Positions 33,060-45,157 of a stretch of DNA of 64,000 bases are shown piece by piece (position 1 is the first letter of the stretch; each line of letters starts with the position of its first letter). The stretch covers positions 310,001 through 374,000 of the forward strand of contig NZ_BMUG01000007.1 of the NCBI RefSeq assembly GCF_014650075.1, written 5' to 3'. Position numbers and translations under genes: made by a program. The notes beneath the pieces are model-generated. The model had not been told where the DNA came from. It worked only from the letters and a program-made list of their open reading frames with translations, and ran no database searches. The DNA comes from Streptomyces microflavus (GTDB lineage: Bacteria; Actinomycetota; Actinomycetes; Streptomycetales; Streptomycetaceae).

Positions 33060-33671
33060 TCAGCGTTTCGGGCGGCCCGCCCGCACCAGCTCGGCGACAT
33101 CGAGGGTGACCTCGGCGCCGATGGAGGCGGGCAGCGGGGCCTCCTGGCCGGGGGCGTAGACCTCGTGGCGGTCGTAGCCGCCGGGCAGCGGCTCGGTCAG
33201 GACGTGGACCCGACCGTGCTTGCGGTCGACGATCACGCAGCCCGGGATCTTGGCCTGGGCGTAGGCGATGACCTTGTGGCGCAGATCGGTCTGGTAGTTC
33301 CCGGAGGTGACCTCCAGGACCAGGCGGAAGCAGGCGGGGTCGTAGCAGTTGTTCGCGATCAGGTGCTCGTCGAGGTCGGCATCCACGATCGCCAGGTCGG
33401 GGATCACGTAGTCCTCGGGGCCACTGGGGAGCCAGAGGCCGATGCCCTGAAGGACTTCGGTCTCGCCGTTGTCGAGCCCGGCGGCAAGGAGGGGGACCAT
33501 GACGGTGGTCAGGGCGTTGGCGTGGGGCCCGTCCCGGAGCGGTGCCACGGTGATCATGCCGCCGATGATCTCGACGCGGTACCCCGGAAGCCGGTCCATG
33601 AGCCGGTTCGCTGTTCCGAGCAGCGGTTCCGGCTCATCGCCGCAGGAGTGGTCGACTGCTGCTGCGGACAT
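33060..33671 (-). CDS. Uma2-family (DUF820) PD-(D/E)XK nuclease-like protein
   Basis: A 203-residue protein with Uma2 features: YRVEIIGGMITVAPLRDGPH, a core of VIPDLAIVDAD and RLVLEVTSGNYQTDLRHKV, and YAQAKIPGCVIVDRKHGRV. The Asp-(X)n-Glu-X-(Thr/Ser) pattern mimics the PD-(D/E)XK nuclease core. Uma2 genes are abundant in actinobacteria and cyanobacteria; their role is unclear. A terminator of the next gene lies upstream. Confidence 0.87.
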   Translation of the reverse strand: MSAAAVDHSCGDEPEPLLGTANRLMDRLPGYRVEIIGGMITVAPLRDGPHANALTTVMVPLLAAGLDNGETEVLQGIGLWLPSGPEDYVIPDLAIVDADLDEHLIANNCYDPACFRLVLEVTSGNYQTDLRHKVIAYAQAKIPGCVIVDRKHGRVHVLTEPLPGGYDRHEVYAPGQEAPLPASIGAEVTLDVAELVRAGRPKR

Positions 33672-33703
33672 CGCGGGTCTCCTGTGAAGGGGCTGGTGCC
33701 GAA

Positions 33704-33736
33704 ACGGCCCGGCACCCCGTGTGGGTGCCGGGCCGT
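33704..33736 (-). terminator. Strong hairpin terminator after serC
   Basis: ACGGCCCGGCACCC (33704-33717), a five-base loop and GGGTGCCGGGCCGT (33723-33736) form a 14-bp perfect GC-rich stem. It lies 28 bp beyond the serC stop in the direction of transcription. There is no long U tract, as is usual in Streptomyces. Confidence 0.82.
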
Positions 33737-33764
33737 CTCCGTACAGCGGTGAAGCCGGTGGGGA

Positions 33765-36207
<2,443 letters not shown>

Positions 36208-36211
<4 letters not shown>

Positions 36212-37470
36212 GCGGGGCCTCCGAGGCTTCCGGGTCTGCCGAGGGCGGGCGTGGGCGTGAAGAGCACCGGCAGGTCCGTCAGACCGCGCAGCCACGGCGA
36301 CGGGCGTCGGGTGAGCTGCTCGGCGGGGACGGCGAGGTCCACGTCCGGCAGCCGGTCCAGCAGGACCTCGATGCCGGTACGGGCGATGACCTCGGCGGTC
36401 TCCTGGGCCGGGAAGGGGCAGCGGTGCTCGCCGTGGCCGAAGGAGAGGAAGGCGTTGTTGCCGCCGGTCAGCGCCGAGGCGTGGGTCCTCACCTGCGGGT
36501 CCCCGTTGGCGGCGGCGATGCCAAGCAGCAGCAGGTCACCGGCGCGGACGTGGCGGCCGCCGAGGTGGGTGTCGCGGGCGGCCCAGCGGCCCGCCACGTT
36601 CTGCGTCGGGGTGTCCTCCCAGAGGACCTCGTTCATCGCCTCGGCGACACTGTGCCGGCCGCCGGAGAGCGAGGCGGCGAACCGGTCGTCGGTGAGCATC
36701 AGGCGCAGCGAGTTGCCCATCCAGTCGGCGGTCGGCTGGTGCCCGGCCGCCATCATCACCATGAGGTCCTGGGCGACCTCCTCGTCGGTGAAGCCGCCGG
36801 GGTCGGCGATCATCCGGGTGGCGACATCGTCGCCGGGCTCGGCGTGCTTGTCGGCCAGCAGCTGGAACATGGAGGTCGCCAGGTGCTGCTGTCCGGCGAG
36901 CGCCCGCTCCCGGCCGTCGATCATGTCGTTGATCGCGCCGACCAGGGGGTACGCCTCCTCGTCGGAGAAGCCGTAGATCCTGGCCAGGACCAGGGCGGGG
37001 AGCAGCTTGGCGTACTCCGCGATGATGTCGACCGAGCCCTTGGTGGAGAACCGGTCGATCAGCTCGTCCGCGAACTCCTCCGCGTACCGCTTCAGGGAGA
37101 ACGGGTCGACGCCCTCCAGCGCGTTGCTGATCATCATCGCGCGGACGCTGTGGCGCTCGCCGACCGTGTAGAGGATCGAGGGCTGCTTGCGCCCGATCAT
37201 CGGCAGCAGCGGCCAGTCGTCCGGGATGCGGTCCCACTGGTTCCACAGGTCGGAGTCCCGGCTGAAGAGGACCGGGTCGCCGGTGACCTGGTGCAGCTCG
37301 CGGTAGCCGAGGACGAGCCAGGCGGGCACGTCGCCGTCCAGCACGACCGGGGCGACGGCGCCGTGGTCGCGCCGCAGGTCCCGGTAGAGCTGGACGGGGT
37401 CGCTCTGGAAGCGGGGCCCGGACAGGGGTACGGACCCGTGGGTGACGGGGCAGCCGGAGGTGGTGGTCAC
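36208..37470 (-). CDS. Cytochrome P450 (CYP157-like, ExxR motif missing)
   Basis: A 420-residue P450-like protein. The heme loop FGHGEHRCPFPAQE retains the Cys. The ExxR position reads NEVLWEDTP (Trp where Arg is expected), and the I-helix is AAGHQPTADW in place of AGxET. Loss of ExxR is a documented feature of CYP157 proteins of S. coelicolor (from memory, CYP157C1). The protein therefore may not be a normal monooxygenase. Start GTG 37470 overlaps the cvnD stop. Confidence 0.87.
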
Positions 37471-38132
37471 GGGGCGGGCTCCGGGGTCGGGGCAGCCGCC
37501 GCCAGCGCCGCCTCGGGGGCGGCGAGCAGGCGGGCGGCGGAGAGCGCGGCGAGGTGCTCCACGAGCGTGATGAGCACGTACTTGCTGGAGGACCGGTCGC
37601 GGGCGTCGCACTCCACCAGCGGGACGTCGTCCGAGAGGTCCAGGGCCTCGCGGATCTGCTGCTCGCTGTGGAGCGGCCCGCCGAAGTCGTTGCACGCCAC
37701 GATGAACGGCGTGCCGTGGTGCTCCAGGCGGTCGATGGCGTACCAGGAGTCGGCGAGCCGGCGGGTGTCGACCAGGACGACCGCGCCGAGCGTGCCGGAG
37801 AAGAGCCGGTCCCACAGGAACCAGAACCGCTCCTGGCCGGGCGCGCCGAAGAGGTACAGCACCGAGCGTTCGTCGAGCGTGATGCGGCCGAAGTCGAACG
37901 CCACGGTGGTGGACGTCTTGGCCTGTACGCCGTCGAGGTGGTCGACGGCCTCGCCCGCGCGGGTCATCGTCTCCTCCGTGCTGAGCGGGCGGACCTCGCT
38001 CACGGATCGGACCATGGTCGTCTTGCCGACGCCGAAGCCGCCCACGACAACGATCTTGAGTCCGTTGTCGGCCGTCGCGCTCAGGGCGGCGCGGTCGGAG
38101 GCGGCGGGGCGGTCAGAGGTTGCGGAGTCCAA
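37467..38132 (-). CDS. cvnD: Conservon GTPase (CvnD)
   Basis: A 221-residue Ras-like ATP/GTP-binding protein: Walker A GGFGVGKTTMV, LYLFGAPGQERFWFLWDRL, and a possible base-recognition CNDF segment. It is the GTPase of the four-gene conservon module, thought to act with the sensor-like CvnA at the membrane. A TTG at 38132 is used because it gives the short overlap with cvnC typical of the module; ATG 38180 is also in frame. Confidence 0.88.
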   Translation of the reverse strand: MDSATSDRPAASDRAALSATADNGLKIVVVGGFGVGKTTMVRSVSEVRPLSTEETMTRAGEAVDHLDGVQAKTSTTVAFDFGRITLDERSVLYLFGAPGQERFWFLWDRLFSGTLGAVVLVDTRRLADSWYAIDRLEHHGTPFIVACNDFGGPLHSEQQIREALDLSDDVPLVECDARDRSSSKYVLITLVEHLAALSAARLLAAPEAALAAAAPTPEPAP

Positions 38133-38484
38133 CGAGCACCTGTTCCAGGATGTCGGGGTCGGGGAGCCGGTCCGCGACACGGGAAGTACGGGGGTGGCGG
38201 GCGCTGATCCGGCCGGTGTCCAGCAGGTCGCACAGCATGATGCGGACGATGCTGACCGGCAGGTTCAGGGTCGCGGAGATCTCGACGACGGCGGTGGGCC
38301 CCTGGCACATCCGCAGGATCGCGACGTGCTCCGACTGCATGCCGGGGGCCGGGTCGCACTCGGCGACCACGAGGGTCACCAGGTCGAACGCGGCCGAGTC
38401 GGAGCGGCTGCGTCCCCCGGTGAGGGTGTACAGCCGGTCCGGATCGTCGTCGCGGCCCGGGCGGGGGCGAGGTGCCGTCGTCAT
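38113..38484 (-). CDS. cvnC: Conservon DUF742 protein (CvnC)
   Basis: The 123-residue DUF742 protein contains YTLTGGRSRSDSAAFDLVTL and ILRMCQGPTAVVEISATLNL, with PVSIVRIMLCDLLDTGRI, a winged-helix-like fold. It is the third gene of the conservon and overlaps both neighbours. It is predicted to interact with CvnA, CvnB and CvnD. Confidence 0.9.
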   Translation of the reverse strand: MTTAPRPRPGRDDDPDRLYTLTGGRSRSDSAAFDLVTLVVAECDPAPGMQSEHVAILRMCQGPTAVVEISATLNLPVSIVRIMLCDLLDTGRISARHPRTSRVADRLPDPDILEQVLVGLRNL

Positions 38485-38903
38485 ACGGCGGTGTTCCCGA
38501 CGGCGGAAGTGCGGGGCGGTGCCACGAGGTGCTCGCCGAGCTGTTCGACGAGCTCGCTCATGTTGTGGCCCACCAGGCCCACGTCGGAGTCCTCGTCGGC
38601 GACGACGGCCAGGTGCGCGCCAGCGCCCGCCTCGACGATGAACAGCACACCGCCGTAGAACTCGGCCATCGCGGACCGTACGCCGCCGGTGCCGTCACCG
38701 AACTCGATGGACGCGCCGTGCGAGAGGCTCTGGATCCCGGCGGAGATCGCGGCCAGCTGGTCGGCCTGGTCGACCGAGAGCTCGGGGGTGCGGCACAGCT
38801 TGAGGCCGTCGCGGGACAGGACGAGGGCGTGGCGGGTGCCCGGGGTGCGGTCGAGCAGCCCCTCCAGCAGCCAGTTGAGCTTCTCGTCGGTGGTCGCGGT
38901 CAT
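38481..38903 (-). CDS. cvnB: Conservon roadblock/LC7 protein (CvnB)
   Basis: The 140-residue roadblock/LC7 domain protein includes LNWLLEGLLDRTPGTRHALV, SRDGLKLCRT and GGVLFIVEAGAGAHLAVVAD. Roadblock proteins modulate small GTPases, here probably CvnD. It overlaps cvnA and cvnC by 4 bp each. Confidence 0.9.
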   Translation of the reverse strand: MTATTDEKLNWLLEGLLDRTPGTRHALVLSRDGLKLCRTPELSVDQADQLAAISAGIQSLSHGASIEFGDGTGGVRSAMAEFYGGVLFIVEAGAGAHLAVVADEDSDVGLVGHNMSELVEQLGEHLVAPPRTSAVGNTAV

Positions 38904-40444
38904 CGGGTGTTGCCTTCCGGGTGCTGGGAGTTGGCACGTACCGCCCGGCTGAAGGTGCTGAAGCGCGCTGCCTGGACCTTCGGGTCGGTGGTACGGGCCC
39001 GGGGGGTTTCGGCTCCGCCGGGGGTGGCGTTGCCGGTACGGGACTCGGCGGCGGCCAGCGTGCGGCCGCGGCGGCGCTTGGGCAGCCCGCTCTCGCCGAA
39101 CGCGGGCACGGCGCCGGTGGTTTCGGAATCCGACTCCGGCCCCGAATCCGTCGCCGGGGTCAGGGGCGCGGCCTCCTCGGAGTCCGGGGCGGACGCGGTC
39201 CGGGCCGTGGGCGCGGCGTCGGCGGTGTCCGCGCCGGCGGCCGAGGCGTGCGAGGGCTCCGGCTCGGCGGGAGCGGCGACCGCGGCCGGGAGTGCGGCGG
39301 CCGGACCCGGCGCGGGCGTGGTCGCCCGGGATATGAGGTCCTGCGGCAGCATCATCAGCGCGCCGGTGCCGCCGCGGGCCGAGGGCCGGAAGGAGACGGT
39401 CAGTCCGTGCTTACGGGCCAGCCGACCGACGACGGCGAGCCCCAGCCGGGTGCCGGACAGGTTGGTGAGGTCCTGGTTCTCCGCGGAGACGGCCCGCTCC
39501 GCGCGGCGCAGCTGCACCTCGCTCATGACCAGGCCGCTGTCCTCGACGGTGATGACGATGCCCGCCGGGACCTCCTCCACGTAGACGTGGACCTCGGCGG
39601 TGGGCGGCGAGAAGTTGGCCGCGTTGTCGAGGAGTTCGGCGAGTGCGTGCATGACGCCCTCGGCCGCGTGCCCGGCGATCGCGACATCGCTGGTGGAGTG
39701 GAGGCGGACGCGCTGGTAGCTGCCGATGCGGCCCATCGCGCCGCGCAGGATCGACTCCATGACGATCGGCTTGGCCCAGCGCCGCCCGGAACGCGCCCCG
39801 GTCAGTACGGCGATGGAGTCCGCGAGCCGGCCCGCCTGTGCGGTGCGGTGGTCGAGGTAGAGCAGGTCCCCGAGCACGGACTCGTCCGTGTGCCGGTGCT
39901 CCATCTCCCGCAGGTCGGCCAGCATGCTGGTGGCGAGGGCCTGCATCCGGCCGGCCGCGTTGGCGCAGGCCGCGACGGCGGCGGACCGCTCGGTCTCGGC
40001 GCGGGTGGCGCGGGCGGTGAGCCGGTCGACGGAGACGGACAGCCGGGACTGCTCGGCGGCGGAGGCCGCGGCGATCCGCTCGGTCTCGGCGCGGGCCTCG
40101 GCGGTGACCCGGGCGGTCTCCCCGGCGGCGGCGGCCTTGATCCTGGCCGTCTCCGCGGTGAAGCGCTGGGCCTCGACGGCGGAGGCGGAGACCAGGCGCG
40201 AGGTCTCGGAGGTGAACCGCTGGGAGTCGGCTGCACGCAGGGTGCGCAGTGTCCGCGCGGTCCCCAGGGTGTGGACGGTGACGGCCACGCAGACGCTCAG
40301 CAGCACGGCGGCTGCGCCCGCGCCCCAGGCCAGCGGGGTCCGTACCGCGTCGGGGGCCGCGGCCACGGCCCACAGCGTCAGCGTGCCGGTGACGGCTGCC
40401 GAGATCAGCAGGGCGAGTGCGGTGGACCGGAGTGAGGGGCGCAA
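38900..40444 (-). CDS. cvnA: Conservon sensor-like membrane protein with histidine-kinase-type ATPase domain (CvnA)
   Basis: The 514-residue protein has two N-terminal membrane helices (about 8-32 and 38-62), a long Ala/Glu/Arg coiled coil (about 70-160) and an HATPase_c-like domain (LAELLDNAANFSPPTAEVHV, VEDSGLVMSE, GTRLGLAVVGRLARKHGLTV), but no phosphorylatable His box is evident. The C-terminus is a long Ala/Pro-rich tail. CvnA proteins resemble sensor kinases and recruit the other conservon proteins to the membrane. TTG 40444 is preceded by GAGGA six bases away. It starts the cvnABCD-P450-P450 operon. Confidence 0.9.
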   Translation of the reverse strand: MRPSLRSTALALLISAAVTGTLTLWAVAAAPDAVRTPLAWGAGAAAVLLSVCVAVTVHTLGTARTLRTLRAADSQRFTSETSRLVSASAVEAQRFTAETARIKAAAAGETARVTAEARAETERIAAASAAEQSRLSVSVDRLTARATRAETERSAAVAACANAAGRMQALATSMLADLREMEHRHTDESVLGDLLYLDHRTAQAGRLADSIAVLTGARSGRRWAKPIVMESILRGAMGRIGSYQRVRLHSTSDVAIAGHAAEGVMHALAELLDNAANFSPPTAEVHVYVEEVPAGIVITVEDSGLVMSEVQLRRAERAVSAENQDLTNLSGTRLGLAVVGRLARKHGLTVSFRPSARGGTGALMMLPQDLISRATTPAPGPAAALPAAVAAPAEPEPSHASAAGADTADAAPTARTASAPDSEEAAPLTPATDSGPESDSETTGAVPAFGESGLPKRRRGRTLAAAESRTGNATPGGAETPRARTTDPKVQAARFSTFSRAVRANSQHPEGNTR

Positions 40445-40696
40445 TCGGAGTCCTCGGTGGCGGACGTGCGGGACGGGTACGTTCGGGGCGAAGCTGTACC
40501 GGCCGAAACAGGACAGTTCGTCACGGGTGCGGGCGATCATGCACAACTGGAGCTGATAGTTCCTGCTCAAGTCTTGGTCACTATAGGAGACTTGACGGTC
40601 TGTTTGGGAAGTTCTTGTGGGCTTCTTTGTGCGGCTTGATGGATTTTGTCCGCCCGCATCCCAAGAGTTCATCTGTACCGGCGGCATCCTGAAGCC
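40445..40696. promoter_or_regulatory. Divergent promoter region of conservon and FAD/Fe-S dehydrogenase
   Basis: This 252-bp gap is less GC-rich than its surroundings. CAAGTCT (40568-40574) is mirrored by AGACTTG (40588-40594) with a 13-base spacer, a candidate operator. Promoter elements are not clear enough to assign. Control by CvnA signalling or a lactate/glycolate sensor is speculation. Confidence 0.45.
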
Positions 40697-43552
40697 ATGG
40701 CCGAACAGCATCGCCCGACCGTAGAGGCTCCTGAAGGGTTCGCCGCCGCGCTCCGCTCCGCCGTGCGCGGCGAGAGCGATTTCGGGGCCGCCGCCCGGGC
40801 CCTGATGACCATGGACGCGTCCAACTACCGCCGCGTGCCCCTCGGGGTGCTCGCCCCGCGCGACGCCGACGACATCGCGGCCGCACTGACGGTCTGCCGG
40901 GAGTACGGAGTCCCCGTCGTTCCGCGCGGCGGTGGCACATCCATCGCCGGGCAGGCGACCGGCACCGGCCTCGTCCTCGACCTGACCCGCCACCTGAACG
41001 CGATCCTCGACCTGGACCCGGCCGCCCGCACCGCCACCGTCCAGCCCGGCGTGGTCCTGGACGACCTGCGGGCCGCCGCCGCCCCGCACGGCCTGACCTT
41101 CGGCCCCGACCCGTCCACGCACAGCCGCTGCACCCTCGGCGGCATGATCGGCAACAACTCCTGCGGCGCGCACTCCGTGGCCTGGGGCACGACGGCGGAC
41201 AACGTGCGGGGGCTGTCGGTGGTGCGGTACGGGGGCGAGGCGCTGCGGCTGGAGCGGGGGGCGCCTCGGCGGGGAGCGGCTCACGGCCCCGAAGGCGTAC
41301 GCGAACTGATCGGCGCCCACCTCGCCCTCCTCCGCACGGGCTACCCCGACCTCCCGCGCCGCATCTCCGGCTACGCGCTCGACGCCCTGCTCCCCGAACA
41401 CCCCGGCGGCCCCGACCCCGTACGGGCGTTCTGCGGCAGCGAAGGCACCCTCGCCGTGGTCACCGAGGCGACCGTCCGCCTGGTCGAGGCCCCGCGCGCC
41501 CGCGCCCTTGCCGTCCTCGGGTACGCCGACGAGCCGGCCGCCGCCGAAGCCGCCCCGGGCCTCCTCCCGTACCGCCCGCTCACCGTCGAGGGCATGGCCG
41601 CCGACCTCGTACGAGAGCCTGCCGGGCTGCCGCGCGGGGCCGCGTGGCTCTTCGTGGAGACGGGCGGCGACACCCCGGCCGAGGCGAAGGCGCACGCCGA
41701 GCGCATCCTGCGGGGAGCCGACGCGGTGGACGGGACCGTCGTCACCGACCCGGCCGGGCAGCGGGCCCTGTGGCGCATCCGCGAGGACGCCTCCGGGACC
41801 GCGACCCGGATGCCCGACGGCACCGAGGCCTGGCCCGGCTGGGAGGACTGCGCGGTCCCGCCCGCCCGCCTCGGCCCCTACCTCCGCGACTTCCGGGCCC
41901 TGCTCGCCGGGCACGGCCTGCGCGGAACCCCGTACGGCCACTTCGGCGACGGCTGCATCCACGTACGCATCGACTTCGACCTGCTCACCCCGCCGGGCAT
42001 CGCCCGATTCCGCCGCTTCTCCGAGGAGTTGGCGGACCTCGTCGTCGCACACGGCGGCTCCCTCAGCGGCGAGCACGGCGACGGCCAGGCGCGCGCCGAG
42101 CTGCTGCCCCGGATGTACGGGGACGAACTCGTCGGCCTCTTCGGCCGGTTCAAGGACCTGTGGGACCCGGACGGTGGCCTCAACCCCGGCATACTCGCCC
42201 GCCCGGCCCGCCTGGACGAGAACCTCCGCTTCGAGGTGCTGCCGAAGCGCCCGGTCGACGTGGCCTTCGGCTACCCGCAGGACGGCGGCGACTTCGCGGG
42301 CGCGGTGCGGCGGTGCGTCGGCGTCGCCAAGTGCCGTACGGAGGCGGCGCCGGGCGCGGGCGTGATGTGCCCGTCCTTCCGCGCGACCGGCGAGGAGGCC
42401 CACTCGACGCGGGGGAGGGCCCGGCTGCTGCACGAGATGCTCGCGGGCGAGGTGATCACGGACGGCTGGCGGAGCACGGAGGTACGGGACGCGCTCGACC
42501 TCTGCCTCTCCTGCAAGGGGTGCCGCAGCGACTGTCCGGTGGGCGTCGACATGGCCACGTACAAGGCGGAGTTCCTGCACCACCACTACCGGGGCCGGCT
42601 CCGCCCCGCCGCCCACTACGCGATGGGCCGCCTCCCGCGGTGGCTGCGCCTGGCCGCCCCCTTCGCCCGGCCCCTCAACGCCCTGGCCCGGCTCCGCCCC
42701 CTCGCCGCGCTCGCGAAACGGCTGGCGGGCATCGCACCCGAGCGGACGATCCCGGTGCTGGCGCGGGAGACGTACAGCCGCTGGCTGCGCGGGCAACAGG
42801 GCAGGGGGGCGCACATCCTCTCTTCCAGCCGGGTGGTGCACCTCTGGGCGGACACCTTCACCGAGTACCTGTCCCCGCAGGTGGGCCGGGCGGCGGTCCG
42901 GGTGCTGGAGGAGGCGACCGGACGTACGGTGCTGCCGCCGCCGAGCGGGGTGTGCTGCGGCCTGACGTACGTCTCCACGGGCCAACTGGACGCGGCCCGC
43001 CGGGTGATGCGCCGCACCCTGGACCGGATCGGCCTGCTCCCAGGCCACCCGGTCGTCGTCCTCGAACCGAGCTGCGCCGCCACCCTCCGTACCGACCTCC
43101 CCGAACTCCTCCCCGACGACCCGCGCGCGGCTCAACTCGCTTCTTCGGTGCGCACCTTGGCGCAGTACCTGGAGGAGCGCGCCCCCGACTGGACCCCGCC
43201 CCGCCTGGACCGCCCGGCCGTCGGCCAGACCCACTGCCACCAGCACGCGGTCATGGGGGACGCGGCGGAGAGGCGGCTGCGGGAGCGGATGGGGCTGACT
43301 GGTGAACTGAGCGGCGGGTGCTGCGGCCTCGCCGGGAACTTCGGCTTCGAGAAGGGGCACTGGGAGGTGTCCGTCGCGTGTGCGGAGGAGCAACTGCTGC
43401 CTGCGGTGCGGGGATCGGAGCCCGGGACGGAGGTGCTGGCGGACGGGTTCTCCTGCCGTACGCAGCTGGACCAGCTGGCCGGGCGGCGGGCACGGCATCT
43501 GGCGGAGGTGATCGCGGAGGGGCTGGACGCGGAGGCGGGTGGCGGCCGCTGA
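40697..43552 (+). CDS. FAD- and Fe-S-binding D-lactate/glycolate-type dehydrogenase (fusion)
   Basis: The 951-residue protein joins an FAD-linked oxidase (PCMH-type: VPVVPRGGGTSIAGQATGTG near residue 75, SGYALDALLPEH, GEHGDGQARAELLPR) to an Fe-S and Cys-rich part (CLSCKGCRSDCPVGVDM near residue 610, then CCG motifs GVCCGLTY and GGCCGLAGNFGFEKG). Similar fusions oxidise D-2-hydroxyacids and pass electrons to the membrane. The separate GlcD and GlcF roles are thus in one chain. ATG 40697 was selected for the conserved start of the homologous region. It is divergent from cvnA. Confidence 0.9.
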   Translation: MAEQHRPTVEAPEGFAAALRSAVRGESDFGAAARALMTMDASNYRRVPLGVLAPRDADDIAAALTVCREYGVPVVPRGGGTSIAGQATGTGLVLDLTRHLNAILDLDPAARTATVQPGVVLDDLRAAAAPHGLTFGPDPSTHSRCTLGGMIGNNSCGAHSVAWGTTADNVRGLSVVRYGGEALRLERGAPRRGAAHGPEGVRELIGAHLALLRTGYPDLPRRISGYALDALLPEHPGGPDPVRAFCGSEGTLAVVTEATVRLVEAPRARALAVLGYADEPAAAEAAPGLLPYRPLTVEGMAADLVREPAGLPRGAAWLFVETGGDTPAEAKAHAERILRGADAVDGTVVTDPAGQRALWRIREDASGTATRMPDGTEAWPGWEDCAVPPARLGPYLRDFRALLAGHGLRGTPYGHFGDGCIHVRIDFDLLTPPGIARFRRFSEELADLVVAHGGSLSGEHGDGQARAELLPRMYGDELVGLFGRFKDLWDPDGGLNPGILARPARLDENLRFEVLPKRPVDVAFGYPQDGGDFAGAVRRCVGVAKCRTEAAPGAGVMCPSFRATGEEAHSTRGRARLLHEMLAGEVITDGWRSTEVRDALDLCLSCKGCRSDCPVGVDMATYKAEFLHHHYRGRLRPAAHYAMGRLPRWLRLAAPFARPLNALARLRPLAALAKRLAGIAPERTIPVLARETYSRWLRGQQGRGAHILSSSRVVHLWADTFTEYLSPQVGRAAVRVLEEATGRTVLPPPSGVCCGLTYVSTGQLDAARRVMRRTLDRIGLLPGHPVVVLEPSCAATLRTDLPELLPDDPRAAQLASSVRTLAQYLEERAPDWTPPRLDRPAVGQTHCHQHAVMGDAAERRLRERMGLTGELSGGCCGLAGNFGFEKGHWEVSVACAEEQLLPAVRGSEPGTEVLADGFSCRTQLDQLAGRRARHLAEVIAEGLDAEAGGGR

Positions 43553-43581
43553 AATGCGTTTCGCGCGCTTCGGGGCGCTTG

Positions 43582-43587
43582 TACGGT
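43582..43587 (+). promoter_or_regulatory. -10 box TACGGT of the CPT-like kinase gene
   Basis: TACGGT lies seven bases before the GTG at 43595, which would make the transcript leaderless. A clear -35 box was not found. This supports 43595 over the in-frame GTG 43586. Confidence 0.5.
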
Positions 43588-43594
43588 GACGCGC

Positions 43595-44128
43595 GTGAAG
43601 ACTCAAGTGATCGTGCTCAACGGCGGTTCCAGCTCCGGCAAGTCGGGGATCGTCCGGTGTCTGCAGGCCGTACTGCCGGACCCCTGGCTCGCGCTGGGGA
43701 CCGACACGATGGTCGACGCGATGCCCGCATCCCTCCAGGCCTCGGACGCCGGGATCGCGTTCGGCCCGGACGGCGGGGTGAGCATCGGCCCGGAGTTCCG
43801 GGAGCTGGAGGACGCGTGGACCGAGGGGATCGCCGCGATGGCCCGCGCGGGCGCCCGGATCATCGTCGACGAGGTGTTCCTCAGCGGGGCGGCGGGTCAG
43901 CGGCGGTGGCGTGAACGGCTCGGCGGGATCGGGGTGTTGTGGGTCGGCGTCCGGTGCGAGAGAGAGGTCGCGGCGGGTCGGGAGATCGCCCGGGGCGACC
44001 GGGTCGCGGGGATGGCCGCGGCACAGGCGGAGCTCGTCCACCGGGGCGTGGTCTACGACGTGGAGGTCGACACCACCCGTACCGAAGCGATGGCCTGCGC
44101 GCGGACGATCGCCGGGCAGGTGAGGTGA
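43595..44128 (+). CDS. Chloramphenicol-phosphotransferase-like P-loop kinase
   Basis: A 177-residue P-loop kinase starting near [20 protein letters not shown] with Walker A GGSSSGKS. The segment [25 protein letters not shown] and [20 protein letters not shown] match the chloramphenicol phosphotransferase (CPT)-like family. CPT itself phosphorylates chloramphenicol in a producer; relatives are found widely and the substrate is unknown here. It stands alone. Confidence 0.84.
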   Translation: MKTQVIVLNGGSSSGKSGIVRCLQAVLPDPWLALGTDTMVDAMPASLQASDAGIAFGPDGGVSIGPEFRELEDAWTEGIAAMARAGARIIVDEVFLSGAAGQRRWRERLGGIGVLWVGVRCEREVAAGREIARGDRVAGMAAAQAELVHRGVVYDVEVDTTRTEAMACARTIAGQVR

Positions 44129-44239
44129 GGCGCCCCGGCCCGGTCGGTCCGCAGCCGCCGGAGGCCGTGGAGCAGTCTCGGCCGGAGCTGTCGGGGCTGT
44201 AGGCCGTGGGGCAGCCGTTCGGGGCCGGGGGCCCCGGGC

Positions 44240-45157
44240 TCATCCCCGCGCGACGATCTCCCGGGCCAGTGCCGCCAGCTTCGGCAGGGCGGGGTGGCCC
44301 GGTCCGTCGCGGCGGGCCAGGAGGACCGGGACGCCCGGGGCGTCGTCCAGCGGCACATAGGCGACGCCCGGGTGCGGGTGCATGGCGGCCGTGGAGGCGG
44401 CCGAGACGCCGTGGCCGCGCCCGGCGGCGATGGCGGTCAGCCAGTCGTCGGTGTTGGCGACGGTGAGGGTGGCGGCGGGCCGGGTGTGCGGCGGCCACAG
44501 CTCGGGGGTCGTGGTGCCGGAGACGGTGTTCACGACGACGGGCCCGTCCGCGAGGTCGGCGAGGCGCAGCGACGTACGGGAGGCGAGCGGGCCATCCGCG
44601 GTCACCGCCGCCACCCGGGCCTCGGTGAACAGCACCTCGGTGACGAGCCCCGGCGCCTCCACCGGCCCGCGCAGCAGCGCCGCGTCGACCTCGCCCCGGG
44701 TGAGCCCGGCGGTGCGGTCGTCGATCCGGAGCAGCTCCAGGGGGGTGGCCGGATACCGCTCCTGCCAGCTCCGCAGGAGCGGTGTGGTGTACGGGCCGAA
44801 GGCCGACCAGGCGTGCCCGAGCCGCAGGGGCCAGTGGCGCAGCCGCCCGGTGTCGAGCGCCTCGTCGAAGGCGGCGACCGCGGCGGCGGCCTTGTCGCGG
44901 AAGGCGACGCCCTCGGGAGTGAGGGCGAGGTGGTGGGTGGAGCGGTCGACGAGCCGGAGGCCCAGGTGGCGTTCCAGGGCGGCGAGGGTGCGGGAGACGG
45001 CGGGCTGGGTGAGGCCGAGGTGTGCGGCGGCCCGGGTGACGTTGCCCTCGTCGGCGACGGCGAGGAAGGCCCGCAGATGGCGGAGTTCGACGGCCCGGGA
45101 GGGGATCGCCGGGCGTCCTGTGCCGCCCGGGCCGGGCGGGTCTTCGGGGCGGCTCAT
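44240..45157 (-). CDS. LysR-family regulator of the divergent EamA exporter
   Basis: The 305-residue protein has the LysR HTH (VELRHLRAFLAVADEGNVTR, AAAHLGLTQPAVSRTLAALE) and a two-lobed effector domain (LRLGHAWSAFGPYTTPLLRS, LTVANTDDWLTAIAAGRGHG). It reads away from the EamA gene at 45324, the standard LysR-target layout, so it likely activates or represses the exporter. The effector is unknown. Confidence 0.9.
   Translation of the reverse strand: MSRPEDPPGPGGTGRPAIPSRAVELRHLRAFLAVADEGNVTRAAAHLGLTQPAVSRTLAALERHLGLRLVDRSTHHLALTPEGVAFRDKAAAAVAAFDEALDTGRLRHWPLRLGHAWSAFGPYTTPLLRSWQERYPATPLELLRIDDRTAGLTRGEVDAALLRGPVEAPGLVTEVLFTEARVAAVTADGPLASRTSLRLADLADGPVVVNTVSGTTTPELWPPHTRPAATLTVANTDDWLTAIAAGRGHGVSAASTAAMHPHPGVAYVPLDDAPGVPVLLARRDGPGHPALPKLAALAREIVARG

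Noticed and set aside
38900-44041. A 1713-codon open frame on the minus strand extending upstream of cvnA
   Set aside because: Only the part to 40444 has cvnA features. The rest lies antisense to the FAD/Fe-S dehydrogenase and consists of His/Arg/Pro-rich low-complexity sequence, a high-GC frame effect.
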